Shown here piece by piece: positions 17,129 through 25,845 of a stretch of 64,000 nt of DNA. The stretch lies in NCBI GenBank assembly GCA_017451645.1, contig JAFTNZ010000030.1:1-64000 (forward strand), given 5' to 3'. Under the pieces are notes generated by a model that was not told the DNA's origin, ran no database searches, and was given only the letters and a program-made list of their open reading frames with translations. How positions within the stretch are numbered: position 1 is the stretch's first letter; every line of letters starts with the position of its first letter. A program made the position numbers and the translations under genes. Source of the DNA: Bacteroidaceae bacterium. Its GTDB lineage: Bacteria > Bacteroidota > Bacteroidia > Bacteroidales > Bacteroidaceae.

Positions 17129-18235
17129 ATGAATGATAATGTAATGTCAAAGCATTGTTTGACAGGCCTTAGAATGTGGCTTGGTTGTTTGTTTCTTGTT
17201 CTTTCAACCGGTATATCTGCCCAGAATGTCACTGTGGATGCCAGTATCGATTCGCTCCAAAGATTCATTGGTGAGCAGGCGCACATCAAGCTGGAGGTAA
17301 GTTGCGATGCCGGACAGAAGGTGCAGATGCCCTTGTTTGCTGATACCATTGTGACTGGTGTGGAAATCATCGATATCGCCAAGGCTGATACGCAATACCT
17401 GAACAATCGTGAACGTATGCTCATCACGCAGGAATACACCGTCACTTCGTTCGATTCTGCCGCCTATTATCTTCCCCCATTTGAAGTGTTGGTGGACAGT
17501 GTGCTTTACCGTTCGGAGAGTCTGGCTATGATGGTCTATCCGATGAAGATAGATGAAGAGAATCCTGAAGCCATATTTCCTCCCAAAGAGATTATGGCCA
17601 TGCCGCTTACGTGGCAAGATTGGCAGGGAGTGGTGTGGAAGTTCCTTTTGCTGTTGCCGTTGGTGGCCGCATGCATCTATCTGATTATAAGATTCAGAGA
17701 CAATAAGCCCATTATCCGTAAGGTGAAGTTGGAGCCGAAGTTGCCTCCCCATCAGCTGGCTATGCAGGAGATTGCCCGCATAAAGGAGGAGAAGAGTTGG
17801 CAGAAGGGTGATCCGAAGGGATACTATACAGAATTGACGGATGTGATTAGAACTTACATCCACGAGCGCTTCGGATTTAATGCTATGGAGAAGACATCTT
17901 CCGAAATCATTGATTATTTGCAGGAGAGCAAGGATAGGGAGGCTATTGAAGAGTTGAAGCAGCTCTTCCTGACTGCCGATTTGGTGAAGTTTGCCAAACA
18001 TGCTCCCCTGTTGAATGAAAATGATATGAATCTGACGAATGCCATTGAATTCATCAATCGCACGAAGGTGGAAGTTGACCCGAACGAAAAGCCTCTTCCT
18101 ACAGAGATAACCATCGAAGAGAAGCGTTCGCGTCAGGCAAAACTGGCTCTGATTGCAGGTATAGTGTTCTTTGCTCTGTCTGTGTTGGTAGTGGCTTTCT
18201 TCATGGGGCGTGATATTTATAACTTGTTTTTCTGA
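17129..18235 (+). CDS. Bat-cluster membrane protein with periplasmic N-terminal domain
   Basis: Candidate starts are TTG 17120, ATG 17129 and ATG 17144; each gives a signal peptide (MSKHCLTGLRMWLGCLFLVL...ISAQ). A beta-rich periplasmic domain (about 30-165) is followed by one helix (VVWKFLLLLPLVAACIYLII), a charged cytoplasmic domain with a DUF4381-like helical pattern (PPHQLAMQEIARIKEEKSW ... YIHERFGFNAMEKTSSEII) and a last helix near the C-terminus (ALIAGIVFFALSVLVVAFF). It occupies the usual place between DUF58 and BatA. Function unknown beyond membership of the cluster. Confidence 0.82.
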   Translation: MNDNVMSKHCLTGLRMWLGCLFLVLSTGISAQNVTVDASIDSLQRFIGEQAHIKLEVSCDAGQKVQMPLFADTIVTGVEIIDIAKADTQYLNNRERMLITQEYTVTSFDSAAYYLPPFEVLVDSVLYRSESLAMMVYPMKIDEENPEAIFPPKEIMAMPLTWQDWQGVVWKFLLLLPLVAACIYLIIRFRDNKPIIRKVKLEPKLPPHQLAMQEIARIKEEKSWQKGDPKGYYTELTDVIRTYIHERFGFNAMEKTSSEIIDYLQESKDREAIEELKQLFLTADLVKFAKHAPLLNENDMNLTNAIEFINRTKVEVDPNEKPLPTEITIEEKRSRQAKLALIAGIVFFALSVLVVAFFMGRDIYNLFF

Positions 18236-18259
18236 TTTTCAATCTAAAGATTACGGAAT

Positions 18260-19258
18260 ATGATATTTAAGAATGTCGAATGCCTGTTCCTGCTGTTGCT
18301 GCTTATACCTTATATAATATGGTACGTCATGCGGCGGAAGAAGAGCGAACCCACGCTGCAGGTGTCAGATACACATGCCTATCTGAAGGCTCCCAAAAGC
18401 TACAAAGTCTATCTTGTACACGTGCCGTTTGTACTTCGTCTGGTAGCGTTGGCTATGATTATTTTCGTCATAGCCCGTCCGCAGACTACGGACAATTGGC
18501 AGAATACTGAGATTGAAGGTATTGACATCATGATGGTAGTCGATGTATCTACCAGTATGTTGGCGCAAGACTTGAAGCCCGACCGTATCGAAGCTGCCAA
18601 AGAGGTTGCTGCAGAGTTTATCAACGGTCGTCCGAATGACAACATTGGCCTTACCATTTTTGCCGGTGAGAGCTTTACCCAGTGTCCGCTTACCAGCGAC
18701 CATGCAGTCCTGCTCAATCTCTTCCGCGACATAGACTGTTCTATTGCCCAACGGGGAATGATTGAAGATGGCACGGCCATTGGTATGGGTATTGCCAATG
18801 CGGTTTCCCGTCTGAAAGACAGTCAGGCCAAGTCAAAGGTGGTGATTCTGCTGACCGATGGTTCAAATAACCGTGGCGACATCTCCCCACTGACTGCAGC
18901 CGAAATTGCCAAGAACTTTGGAGTGAGAGTCTATACCATCGGTGTAGGAACCAATGGTACGGCACCTTATCCCGTGCATACCTCTATGGGTGTACAGTAT
19001 ATCCGTCAACCGGTGGAGATTGATGAAGCTACTTTGACACAGATTGCCGCCACTTCGGGAGGTAACTATTTCCGTGCAACGAACAACGACAAGTTGCGTC
19101 AGGTCTATGCCGAGATTGACAAGTTGGAGAAAACGAAACTGAATGTCAAGGAGTTCAGCAAGCGTGAGGAGGAGTATCAACTGTTCGCTTGGATAGCATT
19201 GGCTTGCATCTTGTTGGAAGTGTTGTTGCGAAACTCTATATTGAAGCGGATTCCTTAA
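18260..19258 (+). CDS. batA: Aerotolerance vWA protein BatA
   Basis: Membrane-anchored von Willebrand A protein. N-terminal helices (CLFLLLLLIPYIIWYVM and LRLVALAMIIFVIARP) flank a short cytoplasmic loop; the vWA domain has the MIDAS motif VVDVSTSM, T in IFAGESFTQCPLTSD and D in LLTDGSNNRGD. A C-terminal helix (LFAWIALACILLEVLL) closes the protein. At 332 residues it matches family length. The Bat proteins were linked to aerotolerance in B. fragilis; the biochemical role is unresolved. Confidence 0.93.
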   Translation: MIFKNVECLFLLLLLIPYIIWYVMRRKKSEPTLQVSDTHAYLKAPKSYKVYLVHVPFVLRLVALAMIIFVIARPQTTDNWQNTEIEGIDIMMVVDVSTSMLAQDLKPDRIEAAKEVAAEFINGRPNDNIGLTIFAGESFTQCPLTSDHAVLLNLFRDIDCSIAQRGMIEDGTAIGMGIANAVSRLKDSQAKSKVVILLTDGSNNRGDISPLTAAEIAKNFGVRVYTIGVGTNGTAPYPVHTSMGVQYIRQPVEIDEATLTQIAATSGGNYFRATNNDKLRQVYAEIDKLEKTKLNVKEFSKREEEYQLFAWIALACILLEVLLRNSILKRIP

Positions 19259-19279
19259 TTTTAATGAAAGCGACGAATT

Positions 19280-20302
19280 ATGTTTAGATTTGGAGAACCT
19301 GCCTGCCTCTATTTGTTGGCTATATTGCCGTTGTTGGCAGCCTTTTATATGTATTCAAACATCCGCCGCAGGAAGCGGATGAAGAAGTATGGCGACCCGG
19401 AATTGCTCCGACAACTCATGCCTGAGGTTTCTGTTCATCGGATGAATCTGAAATTCTGGCTCACTTTTTTAGCCCTTACGATGCTCATTTTTGTGTTGGC
19501 CCGTCCGCAGTTCGGTTCGAAGATGGAGACGGTGAAACGCAGTGGTGTGGAGACGGTCATTGCTCTTGACATATCCAACTCTATGTTGGCCGAGGATGTG
19601 CAACCCAACCGTCTGGATAAGTCCAAGAAGTTGGTCAGCAAGCTTGTCGATAATTTCACCAATGATAAAGTGGGTCTGATTGTCTTTGCCGGTCAGGCAT
19701 TTACTCAACTCCCCATCACCAGCGACTACATTTCGGCCAAGATGTTTCTCGATGCCATCAATCCCTCGCTGATTACCAGTCAGGGTACAGATATAGGTGG
19801 TGCCATCACGTTGGCTTCCAGAAGTTTCACCCCGAAGGAAGGGGTAGGTCGTGCCATCATCATCATCACCGATGGCGAGAACCACGAAGGTGGAGCCGAG
19901 GAGGCAGCCAAGGCTGCAGCCGAGAAGGGGATGCAGGTCTATGTCCTTGGAGTGGGTTCGCCGGAAGGTTCGCCCATACCCACAGGAAGCGGAAGCAACG
20001 ATTTCCGCAAGGACAGGGATGGCAATGTCATCGTCACCCGTCTGAACGAGCAGATGTGTCAGCAGATTGCCCAAGCCGGCAAAGGTGTGTATATCCGTGT
20101 GGACAATTCGAATTCCGCCCAACGCATTTTGCAGGGCGAGATAGACAAATTGGCCAAGGCCGATGTGGAGACCACTGTCTATACCGACTACGACGAGCAG
20201 TTTATGGTCGTAGCTTGGATAGCCCTGATAGTGCTGCTGGTGGAGATGCTCATCTTGGAGCGGAAGAATCCTTTGTTTAAGAACGTAAGATTGTTTCATT
20301 GA
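19280..20302 (+). CDS. batB: Aerotolerance vWA protein BatB
   Basis: Second vWA protein, paralogous to BatA. Two N-terminal helices, MIDAS motif ALDISNSMLAED, VFAGQAFTQLPITSD, ITDGENHEGG and a C-terminal helix (FMVVAWIALIVLLVEMLIL). It is 340 residues long. The stop codon overlaps the TTG region ahead of batC, consistent with coupling. Confidence 0.93.
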   Translation: MFRFGEPACLYLLAILPLLAAFYMYSNIRRRKRMKKYGDPELLRQLMPEVSVHRMNLKFWLTFLALTMLIFVLARPQFGSKMETVKRSGVETVIALDISNSMLAEDVQPNRLDKSKKLVSKLVDNFTNDKVGLIVFAGQAFTQLPITSDYISAKMFLDAINPSLITSQGTDIGGAITLASRSFTPKEGVGRAIIIITDGENHEGGAEEAAKAAAEKGMQVYVLGVGSPEGSPIPTGSGSNDFRKDRDGNVIVTRLNEQMCQQIAQAGKGVYIRVDNSNSAQRILQGEIDKLAKADVETTVYTDYDEQFMVVAWIALIVLLVEMLILERKNPLFKNVRLFH

Positions 20303-20307
20303 TTGAT

Positions 20308-21051
20308 ATGTTGAATATTAGATACTTATTGATGATGGCCGGCCTGGTGGGTGCTTCGGCTGTTTGGGCACAAAAGACCGACAGGGATTTTGTGCGCAGG
20401 GGTAACAGCCTTTATGAAGACAGCCTCTATGTGAAGGCTGAGGTGGAATATCGCAGGGCGCTGGATGTCAACCCCCAGTCGATGGAAGCCATGTACAACT
20501 TGGGAAATGCCCTGCTGATGCAGCAGAAGGCCGAGGAGGCCATGGAGCAGTACAGCAATGCTGCAACGATGATTGCCAAAAACGAACGCAACATAGCCCT
20601 GACGGAAGAAGACAGGCTGAAGTTGGCACAGATATATCACAACATGGGGGTGCTGTTGCAGAGCAGCAAGCAGCTGGCACCTTGCATTGAGGCTTACAAG
20701 AACTCCTTGCGCAACAATCCGAAAGACCATGAGACCCGTTACAACCTGACTGTGGCCATGAAGCAGAAGCAGCAGCAGGACGAGCAACAGCAGAATCAGG
20801 AAAACCAGGAAAATCAGGAGCAACAACAGCAGGAGCAGCAACAGAACCAGCAGGATCAGCAGCAGCAAGAACAAGAACAAGAGCAGCAGCAGAACCAGCA
20901 GGAGCAGCAACCGCAGCAGGAACAGGAGATGTCGAAGGAGAATGCCGAGCAGATGCTGAGAGCCGTTATGCAGGACGAGAAGGAGATACAGGAGAAGGTG
21001 CAGAAAATCATGCAGGAGGCGCAGCCACGCAGGTTCGAGAAAGATTGGTAA
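20308..21051 (+). CDS. batC: TPR protein BatC with Gln-rich C-terminal region
   Basis: ATG 20308 gives a signal peptide (MLNIRYLLMMAGLVGASAVWAQ). Two to three TPR units follow (VKAEVEYRRALDVNPQSMEAMYNLGNALL; KLAQIYHNMGVLL; CIEAYKNSLRNNPKDHETRYNL). Residues from about 155 to 210 are almost only Gln, Asn and Glu (repeats of QQ, NQ, EQ), then a charged helix ending in RRFEKDW. BatC family proteins often carry such a low-complexity linker. A TTG at 20299 overlapping the batB stop is an alternative start. Confidence 0.9.
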   Translation: MLNIRYLLMMAGLVGASAVWAQKTDRDFVRRGNSLYEDSLYVKAEVEYRRALDVNPQSMEAMYNLGNALLMQQKAEEAMEQYSNAATMIAKNERNIALTEEDRLKLAQIYHNMGVLLQSSKQLAPCIEAYKNSLRNNPKDHETRYNLTVAMKQKQQQDEQQQNQENQENQEQQQQEQQQNQQDQQQQEQEQEQQQNQQEQQPQQEQEMSKENAEQMLRAVMQDEKEIQEKVQKIMQEAQPRRFEKDW

Positions 21052-21096
21052 GAAATGAAGAATAAAGAGTGAAAAGAGAAGAATGAAATAGAAAAG

Positions 21097-22971
21097 ATGA
21101 GAAAGGTATTGTTTTTATTATTCGCATTGTTGATTGCTGACATTAGTGCATGGGCTGATGGGGTGGAGTTCACGGCCTCGGCTCCTAATGTAGTGGTGAA
21201 TGGAGGTCAGTTCAGGGTGTCCTATACGGTGACCACGCAGCATGTGAAGGAGTTTCGTGCCCCTACTTTTGAAGGGTTTGATGTGCTGTACGGACCTACG
21301 CGGTCAACCCAGAGCAGCACTCAGATAATCAATGGAGATATTACAGTCAGCAGTTCCATTATTTACACCTTTGTATTACAGGCCACCAAAGAGGGAGAGC
21401 TGAAAGTGCCCGGTGCCACCATTGTGGCTGATGGAAAGAAGCTGACTTCCAATGCGCTGAGCATCAAAGTGCTGCCGCCTGATCAGACCAATCAGTCCAA
21501 TCAGTCCAATCAGACCGGTCAAGGCCAGCAGGCAGCAGGCAGCAGCCGCAGAGGAGCGTCATCCTCATCTTCATCCGGTGGACAGATTTCTGCCGATGAC
21601 CTCTTCATCACCGCCACACTGAACAAGACGAACGTATATGAGCAGGAAGCCGTGTTGTTGACCTACAAAGTCTATTATGCGGTAAATCTTCGCGAGATGG
21701 AAATCAAGATGCCCGACCTCAATGGCTTCCACACACAGGAGGTGAAGTTGCAGCGCGAGCAGCCCACAGGGGAGTACTACAACGGGCGCAACTACAGCAC
21801 CATTGTCTGGAGCCAATATGTCCTCTTCCCCCAACAGTCGGGCAAGCTCGAGATTCCCTCCATCAATTTCGATGCCACCGTGGCCGTTCGCACCCGGCGC
21901 ACCAGCATGGATCCCCTTGATATGTTCTTCAATGGAAACATGGGCTATGTTGATGTCCGCAAGACCATTTCTTCTCCGAAACTCACCCTCAATGTCAGTC
22001 CGTTGCCTTCGGGCAAGCCGGCATCCTTTTCCGGTGGAGTGGGCGACTTCACTCTTCAGTCGTCCATCAGCACCACCGAGCTGAAGGCCAACGAAGCTGT
22101 GACATTGAAGCTCGAGATTGCCGGCACGGGCAATATGAAGCTGATAAACACGCCGGAGGTCAGTTTCCCACAAGACTTCGAGACTTACGACCCTAAAGTG
22201 GAGAACAATTTCTCGCTCACCCGTGGCGGTCTTTCGGGTAAAAAGGTAATAGAGTATCTGGCCATTCCGCGCCATGCAGGCACATTCACCATCCCGCCTG
22301 TGGAGTTCTCCTACTTCGACTTGAAGACCAAGAGCTACAAGACGCTGACCACCGGACCTTATGAACTTACAGTGGCCAAGGGAGAAGAGGGAGCCGGTCA
22401 GGTGGTGAGCACCTTCACGAATCAGGAAGATGTGAAACTCATCGGGCAGGATGTGCGCTATATCAAGACGGGCGCAGTCTCCCTGTTGCCCAACGGGCGC
22501 AGGGCGCTGTTCGGCACGTGGGCTTATTGGTTGTGGTACATTGTTCCGCTGCTTCTGTCCATAGCCTTCATCTTTGTTTATCGCAAGCGGGCTGTTGAGA
22601 ATGCCAATGTGTCGAAGGTGCGCACCAAGAATGCCAACAAAGTGGCCGTCCGCCGCTTGAAGCAAGCCTCCCGACTGATGGCCGGACAGCAGCAGGAAGC
22701 ATTCTATGAAGAGGTGCTCAAGGCATCGTGGGGATACATCAGCGACAAGATGAACATCCCCTTGTCGCAGCTGTCGAAAGACAATGTCGAGCAGGAGTTG
22801 TTGTCACATCAGGTGGATGCTTCCCTCACAAACGAGTTCATCAGGGTACTGAACGATTGTGAGTTTGCGCGTTATGCTCCGGCAAGTGTTGCCGGTGGTA
22901 TGGAGCAGGTATATAAAGCCGCCATCGAGGTAATCAGTAAAATGGAAAGTTCAATCAAACGTAAAAAATAA
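21097..22971 (+). CDS. batD: BatD (oxygen tolerance) membrane protein
   Basis: Large secreted, membrane-anchored protein of the bat cluster. Signal peptide 1-20 (MRKVLFLLFALLIADISAWA), then tandem beta-sandwich domains with typical BatD strings (GFDVLYGPTRSTQSSTQIINGD; GKLEIPSINFDATVAVRTRR; PEVSFPQDFETYDPKVENNF). A Ser-rich linker (SSSSS) separates the first two domains. A single helix near 475-500 (WAYWLWYIVPLLLSIAFIFVY) and a helical cytoplasmic tail follow. 624 residues. It is 45 bases behind batC and 9 before batE. Confidence 0.93.
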   Translation: MRKVLFLLFALLIADISAWADGVEFTASAPNVVVNGGQFRVSYTVTTQHVKEFRAPTFEGFDVLYGPTRSTQSSTQIINGDITVSSSIIYTFVLQATKEGELKVPGATIVADGKKLTSNALSIKVLPPDQTNQSNQSNQTGQGQQAAGSSRRGASSSSSSGGQISADDLFITATLNKTNVYEQEAVLLTYKVYYAVNLREMEIKMPDLNGFHTQEVKLQREQPTGEYYNGRNYSTIVWSQYVLFPQQSGKLEIPSINFDATVAVRTRRTSMDPLDMFFNGNMGYVDVRKTISSPKLTLNVSPLPSGKPASFSGGVGDFTLQSSISTTELKANEAVTLKLEIAGTGNMKLINTPEVSFPQDFETYDPKVENNFSLTRGGLSGKKVIEYLAIPRHAGTFTIPPVEFSYFDLKTKSYKTLTTGPYELTVAKGEEGAGQVVSTFTNQEDVKLIGQDVRYIKTGAVSLLPNGRRALFGTWAYWLWYIVPLLLSIAFIFVYRKRAVENANVSKVRTKNANKVAVRRLKQASRLMAGQQQEAFYEEVLKASWGYISDKMNIPLSQLSKDNVEQELLSHQVDASLTNEFIRVLNDCEFARYAPASVAGGMEQVYKAAIEVISKMESSIKRKK

Positions 22972-22980
22972 GCAGAAGAG

Positions 22981-23799
22981 ATGATGGATAAATTCAAGAT
23001 ATGGGCATTGGTCCTGATGATGGCCGGTGCATCAGTAGCTGTAGCACAAGAGGAGGTCGTGGCTGATTCTTCATCGGTTGCGGCATCAGCAGGGCAGAGT
23101 GGGGCAGTGGCCGGCAAGGCGCAGGCTGACGAGGCATACGCTGCCGGCAGGTATGCGGAAGCTGCCGGCCTGTACGAGCAGATTATTGCCGGACAGGGAG
23201 TGTCGTCCGTACTCTATTACAACTTGGGCAATTGCTACTACAAGACTTCGGAGCTGGCCAAGGCCATCCTCAACTACGAGCGTGCCCTGCTGCTCAATCC
23301 CGGCGATGCCGATGCTCGCTTCAATCTGGAATTGGCCCGTAGCAAGACTGTCGATAAGATTACTCCCCTGCGCGAACTCTTCTTCATCACATGGGCCAAG
23401 GGGGTTGCCAACCTGCAGAGTTCTGATGCTTGGGCGCAGACGGCCATTGTCTGCTTCATCATCTGCCTGCTTTCGGTGCTTCTCTACCTCTTCAGCCGCC
23501 GGACAGCCCTGCGTAAGGGAGCTTTCTTTGCCGCCCTCATACTGTTGGTGGTATGCATTGTGGCCAACGCTGCAGCTTCTTATCAGAAGGGAGTGTTGGA
23601 AGAGCGGACTCAGGCCATCGTGATGCAACCCAGTGTGACGGCAAAGAGTACGCCCGACAACAGCGGTACCGACCTCTTTGTGTTGCACGAGGGATGCAAG
23701 GTGGAGATTAAGGACGACTCCATGCGCGGTTGGAAGGAGATACGTCTGGCCGATGGCAATGTAGGCTGGATACCTGTGGAAGCCATCGAAATCATTTAG
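22981..23799 (+). CDS. batE: BatE: TPR plus SH3-like membrane protein
   Basis: Signal peptide 1-20 (MMDKFKIWALVLMMAGASVA), TPR units (ADEAYAAGRYAEAAGLYEQII; VLYYNLGNCYYKTSELAKAI; GDADARFNLELARSKT), two membrane helices at about 155-205 and a C-terminal SH3-like domain (PDNSGTDLFVLHEGCKVEI ... GNVGWIPVEAIEII). 272 residues. Last bat gene, 13 bases before the PAP2 gene. Confidence 0.91.
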   Translation: MMDKFKIWALVLMMAGASVAVAQEEVVADSSSVAASAGQSGAVAGKAQADEAYAAGRYAEAAGLYEQIIAGQGVSSVLYYNLGNCYYKTSELAKAILNYERALLLNPGDADARFNLELARSKTVDKITPLRELFFITWAKGVANLQSSDAWAQTAIVCFIICLLSVLLYLFSRRTALRKGAFFAALILLVVCIVANAAASYQKGVLEERTQAIVMQPSVTAKSTPDNSGTDLFVLHEGCKVEIKDDSMRGWKEIRLADGNVGWIPVEAIEII

Positions 23800-23812
23800 C
23801 GGATTCAGCGGT

Positions 23813-24526
23813 ATGGGAGAGATGTTGGAATGGCTCAAGCGGCTTGATGTCGAACTCCTGCTGGAGATAAACGGCAGCGAGTCCCTGTTTTGGGACGGGG
23901 TGATGAAGGTCATCACCTCCACGTGGGTGTGGTTGCCGATGTTCGTTGTGCTCTTCTGTATCCTCATCAGGAACAACACCCTGAAGTCTTTCTTCCTTAC
24001 CTTGGCGGCCATAGCCCTGACCGTCACCCTCTGCGATCAGGTAGCCTCCGGCATCTGCAAGCCTTTGTTCGAGCGTTTCCGTCCCACGCAAGACCCCTAC
24101 ATCATGTACCTCATCGACATTGTCGATGGCTATCGTGGCGGGCGTTTCGGCTTCATTTCCAGTCATGCGGCCAACACTTTTGGCGTGGCAGTCTTTCTCT
24201 CGTGCCTTTTCCGTAGTGCCCCTGTCAGCGTACTGATGTACGTATGGGCCTTGCTCAGTTCCTATTCCCGCATCTATTTGGGTGTGCACTATCCCGGCGA
24301 CATCCTTTGCGGTTGCCTTTGCGGTTGCCTCATCGGTTGGCTCATGTTTCTGCTTTACCGTCGTCTGATGCGTTCGGTGGACAGTCACCGCAACCAGCAT
24401 TGGGCCTCCGGTCTCTACACTTCCACCGGCTATCTGGTGGACGATGTCCGCCTGCTCACCGTCACTCTGTTGCTTACCTACGCACTTATTCCCGCCATCG
24501 GCATCTGGTTAGTGGGGATGAGATAA
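23813..24526 (+). CDS. PAP2-family membrane phosphatase
   Basis: Integral membrane lipid phosphatase, possibly acting on undecaprenyl pyrophosphate or phosphatidylglycerol phosphate. The three PAP2 motifs are present: K-x6-RP (KPLFERFRP), SSHAANTF and SRIYLGVHYPGD. 237 residues with about six helices. It closes the bat operon; whether this is functional or just positional is unknown. A repeat-rich gap and convergent genes follow. Confidence 0.9.
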   Translation: MGEMLEWLKRLDVELLLEINGSESLFWDGVMKVITSTWVWLPMFVVLFCILIRNNTLKSFFLTLAAIALTVTLCDQVASGICKPLFERFRPTQDPYIMYLIDIVDGYRGGRFGFISSHAANTFGVAVFLSCLFRSAPVSVLMYVWALLSSYSRIYLGVHYPGDILCGCLCGCLIGWLMFLLYRRLMRSVDSHRNQHWASGLYTSTGYLVDDVRLLTVTLLLTYALIPAIGIWLVGMR

Positions 24527-24586
24527 AGGGGGGGAGATACCCCTACATTTCCCATCTCTCTACATCATCAATCCCTTCTTTATTGA

Positions 24587-24659
24587 CTGCCAACGGCGTT
24601 GGCAGATGTCTGCCATTACCGTGGCAGGCTTCTACCATAAGCTTGGCAGATGTCTGCCA
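24587..24659. repeat. Multi-palindrome intergenic repeat, copy 1
   Basis: It starts with the near-perfect palindrome CTGCCAACGGCGTTGGCAG (24587-24605), which overlaps TGGCAGATGTCTGCCA (24600-24615). A degenerate arm pair (TGGCAG...CTACCA) and a second exact TGGCAGATGTCTGCCA (24644-24659) follow. A second copy in reverse orientation lies at 53696-53768. It sits between the converging PAP2 and GIY-YIG genes. Confidence 0.85.
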
Positions 24660-24684
24660 GCCTATTTGCAGTAGGCAAAAGTTC

Positions 24685-25590
24685 CTATCTCTTTATTGTT
24701 TCCAAGCATTGCATTTGTGGATTATACAGGTAGTGTATGATGCTTCCGTCCATAATCCTTCCGATAATGCTGTCGATGATGTGCAGGGGTACTACGAACC
24801 ACTCCTGCGGACGATGCTCTTCACCATTCTTGTCAGTAACGGTCACATGAAACTTGACTGCCCGTAGCACCTGGTGAATCATGTCTTCAAACCGTTGCGA
24901 ATGGAGGTTCACCACCTTGTAGGTCGCTTCAATCTTTACGGGAGCCATCAGATAAGTGGGGTCGTTCTCGGCGTTGGCAATACGTTGTTCCACCGTGGTC
25001 GTACAGAATCCTATCTTGTAGAGGTCTTCCTGTCCGCTGATGGCGGGATTGTCGGAGAGCGATGAGAGCACATAGATGTAGCCTGTCACCTTGTCCTCTT
25101 CCTTGATTTCGTTGTCAACAAAGAACCTGCGTGCCTTTTCCTCCTCCGTTTCGGTGATGGCATAGCCGTCGCCCACCACATTTTTCCGAAGGGTTTGTAA
25201 CAGGATGTCCGACTCCATGCCGTTTTCATAAATGCATCGGGTTCTCCCGTCAATCGAGCCATTGCCACCTCTGACTAATGTTTTCACGCTTTCCAGGTAG
25301 AGTAATTGTCCGCCTGTCACATAAAACCTACCGGCCTCAAAACTATAGGTTTTTGATATGCGCACCAGATTCCTCCGCCCGCTTTTCAAATCGCGGTGCA
25401 CTTGGGCAAACATTGGCTCATACTCCGCAAAGTCTTCACACGGACGACGTTGTGCCTTATAGTCAGCCGCTTTCCGTTCCTCCTTGGCCCGTTTCATGGC
25501 TTCGGTCAGTTCAAAGAGCGTGGCTTCCGTGTTGCTCACTTCAAACAGCGGGTCGTTCAGCAGGTCATCCAATTCTTTGTTCACGTTCAT
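24685..25590 (-). CDS. T5orf172/GIY-YIG-type nuclease of the methyltransferase-helicase operon
   Basis: Residues 170-240 carry a T5orf172-type GIY-YIG domain: G170-Y-I-Y, D189-L-Y-K-I-G194, R203 in VEQRIANAEND and E235 in FEDMIHQVL, the expected order of catalytic Tyr, Arg and Glu. The 169 residues ahead are helical and charged, with no known domain I can name. The protein starts MNVNKELDDLLNDPLF, closely matching the start of the upstream 85-residue protein. It is the last gene of a four-gene operon, overlapping the previous stop by four bases. Probable role: DNA cleavage in a restriction-like system; it could also be a structure-specific nuclease. Confidence 0.8.
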   Translation of the reverse strand: MNVNKELDDLLNDPLFEVSNTEATLFELTEAMKRAKEERKAADYKAQRRPCEDFAEYEPMFAQVHRDLKSGRRNLVRISKTYSFEAGRFYVTGGQLLYLESVKTLVRGGNGSIDGRTRCIYENGMESDILLQTLRKNVVGDGYAITETEEEKARRFFVDNEIKEEDKVTGYIYVLSSLSDNPAISGQEDLYKIGFCTTTVEQRIANAENDPTYLMAPVKIEATYKVVNLHSQRFEDMIHQVLRAVKFHVTVTDKNGEEHRPQEWFVVPLHIIDSIIGRIMDGSIIHYLYNPQMQCLETIKR

Positions 25591-25844
25591 AACAATCCGT
25601 ATTCATCCCAACTTTTCAGACTCTCGTTCCCGCTCTCGCGCAGGGCTTTCAGGCTTCGTGCCAGTTTCTTCTCGTCGAAGCTGCCTGTGGCCGATGGCTC
25701 TCTGCCGTTGTCACGCACAAAGGCATTGATGGCCATCAGTTTTTCCACCATGCGGTCGTCTGCCGTCAAGGGTTTGGCAGGCACTTTCACATTGGCGAAT
25801 AGCGGGTCGTCAAACAGTAGTAGCAGTTCTTTATTGATGTCCAT
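25587..25844 (-). CDS. Small protein of defence-like operon, shares N-terminal tag with nuclease
   Basis: 85 residues: MDINKELLLLFDDPLFANVK..., then a helical, charged remainder (DDRMVEKLMAINAFVRDNGR ... LARSLKALRESGNESLKSWDEYGLL). No family recognised. Its first 16 residues align with the start of the following GIY-YIG protein (M-x-x-NKEL-x3-L/F-x-DPLF). It lies one base behind the helicase gene and overlaps the nuclease gene, so it is surely translated with them. It might be a truncated duplicate of the nuclease N-terminal region, or a docking or regulatory subunit. Confidence 0.65.
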   Translation of the reverse strand: MDINKELLLLFDDPLFANVKVPAKPLTADDRMVEKLMAINAFVRDNGREPSATGSFDEKKLARSLKALRESGNESLKSWDEYGLL

Positions 25845-25845
25845 A

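Noticed and set aside
20326-20910. Long leucine-rich reading frame opposite batC
   Set aside because: It is the complement of the CAG/CAA repeats of batC; the poly-Leu composition is an artefact.
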